From Chaetorhynchus papuensis (lineage: Eukaryota; Chordata; Aves; Passeriformes; Rhipiduridae): DNA of 64,000 bases. The translations under genes were made by a program, and so were the position numbers. The notes under the pieces were generated by a model. The model saw nothing but the letters and a program-made list of their open reading frames with translations, made no database searches and was not told the origin of the DNA. The stretch covers positions 868,001 to 932,000 of the forward strand of contig VWYX01000257.1 in NCBI GenBank assembly GCA_013396525.1, written 5' to 3'. This document shows, in pieces, positions 62,621 to 64,000 of this stretch. The number at the start of each line of letters is the position of its first letter. Position 1 is the stretch's first letter.

Positions 62621-64000
62621 CATGGAAGCACAGGGGCAGTGTGGATGCATGGAACAACCTTTTCCTGGCTGGGCTGGGATCAAGGGAACTTCCAGAACTC
62701 TTGAAGGGCAGCCCCAGAGACGCTTGGCCGAGCACAATAAACCAACAGCTTTTTGATGAAGAGTTGAAGCTGCAAATGCTAAACCACTGCCAGCTAGAAA
62801 ATACTTTTTAAAGACATTTTGAAATTTGGACTACTTCACATCAAAACCCCCTGGTTAACTCCATAAAAAGCAACTGGTGGCCAGTGGATTAGAAAGTAAA
62901 TCTCAGGGTTACTTTTAATGCCATCATTTACACTTTTAATGCCTGTTTGTTTACGGATGGATTGTGCCTCTTGTCACTCTCCTGGAAGCACAACAGGCAG
63001 AGAAAGCACCAAGGCACTGTAGGCCACAGCAGCACATGGATCTACACAGCCACACAGAGGCCACAGCCCCTGCCACGATGCAGGAAATTCCTACTCTCAC
63101 ATCTTTTCACATCACTTGAGGAGAAATCATCTCAAGCAGCTGCACTCTTCCCAATGTTTTCTACTATTTGGTAACTCAGTAACTCAGCTTAAGAATCTCT
63201 TCTCCTCCTCTGAAGAATTATTTCTCCTTTTTTCTCCCAGGGAATAAGGATTTTTTGTATACCACATTGTCCTTGCAAAATATAGGCTGCAGGAAATCTC
63301 CTCCACACTTTAGCCTGGACCCACAAGAGCAGGACGAGCACTGCCTCTTCACTGCAGCGTTTTTGGACATGGCCTTTTCAACTTGCCTCCAACTGGGATG
63401 TGAATTAGGTTTGGACAGGGCTGTCTTAAGTCTTTTGGAGCCCCATAGCCTAAAATAATGAAATTTCAAGATTTAGTTTTAGTCTGAGAAGCCACAAACT
63501 GCCTACAGAACTTGCCTTTTTCTCTCTCATGACAGCTTGCAGTCCAGGCAATGGGAACTTCTCCTGATGCATCAAGATGGGGTGGTGTGGGAATGCAAGG
63601 CACACCCTTCTTTCCCCTGCAGACACCACACAAAGTATCACAGAGGTGGGACTGCTGGCTTGGGCCAGCACTTTTAAGGGGCTGGAGGGAAGGGACACAG
63701 TCTAGAGCCACAGTGAAGCTCCCCCCCACTCTTGAAAAGGCAGAGGGATGGTTTTGGCCTTGTTCACAAACAACCCAACCCAAAGGACTTTTTTACCCGC
63801 AAGCAACAGAAGACAGTACAATCCACCACTCCCCCAGTGCTTGTGAAGTAAAAGGTCTGCACCCAGACTTGGAGCATGCTTCTGAAGTTTGCAACACAAA
63901 GGAAACAAAGTCACTTTTTGATTTGCTCCTCATTTTTGAGGGGGGAGAGACAGAAGAAACCCACTAACCCCATCTTTCAACAGAGAAAGGAATGGTTTTA
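62621..64000. other. Intergenic, nothing recognised
   Basis: Return to ordinary composition after the CpG island. No exon, repeat family or RNA gene recognised. Confidence 0.5.

Noticed and set aside
47219..64000. Search for a convergent FDX1 or another syntenic neighbour
   Set aside because: No adrenodoxin-like or other known coding sequence could be recognised on either strand.
1..64000. CRISPR arrays, operons, tRNA or rRNA genes
   Set aside because: No regularly spaced repeats, tRNA-like cloverleaf or rRNA sequence was seen; the DNA is vertebrate nuclear in character.

Overview
The window looks like nuclear DNA of a bird. Introns are short, the interspersed repeats are CR1-type LINEs, there is an avian-type endogenous retroviral LTR, and there is one 445-base assembly gap. 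No bacterial, phage or CRISPR-like content was seen. Species cannot be determined from sequence alone.

One gene can be reconstructed with confidence: a plus-strand ARHGAP20 (RA-RhoGAP) orthologue. Thirteen coding exons run from 15601 to 45383. Their splice phases join without a break into 872 codons plus a stop. The order is PH domain, Ras-association domain, RhoGAP domain with its arginine finger, then a long serine-rich tail. The extreme N-terminus is missing: the first recognised exon starts inside a codon behind an acceptor, so at least one more exon lies upstream. A candidate exon with the right phase sits in a CpG-rich patch at 2498-2625, but it is unproven.

Layout: 1-15600 is upstream or 5' intronic sequence, with a minus-strand CR1 fragment (5197-5431), a plus-strand CR1 reverse-transcriptase fragment broken by the gap (10180-11050), and the candidate exon. 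15601-45383 is the gene body. 45384 to about 47218 is the probable 3' UTR, which contains a 0.9-kb minus-strand CR1. 47219-64000 is downstream and intergenic sequence with a perfect 16-bp hairpin (47888-47923), a possible LTR-like repeat (49900-51100), a CpG island (53010-53340), a GGAT microsatellite (53727-53787), a recognisable LTR (54791-55372), a short CR1 tail (58192-58235) and an orphan CpG island (61920-62620). No neighbouring protein gene was recognised.

The most striking structural signal is a perfect 177-bp inverted repeat (38441-38617 and 39423-39599) inside the intron just before the exon that carries the GAP arginine finger. No new multi-gene system was found.
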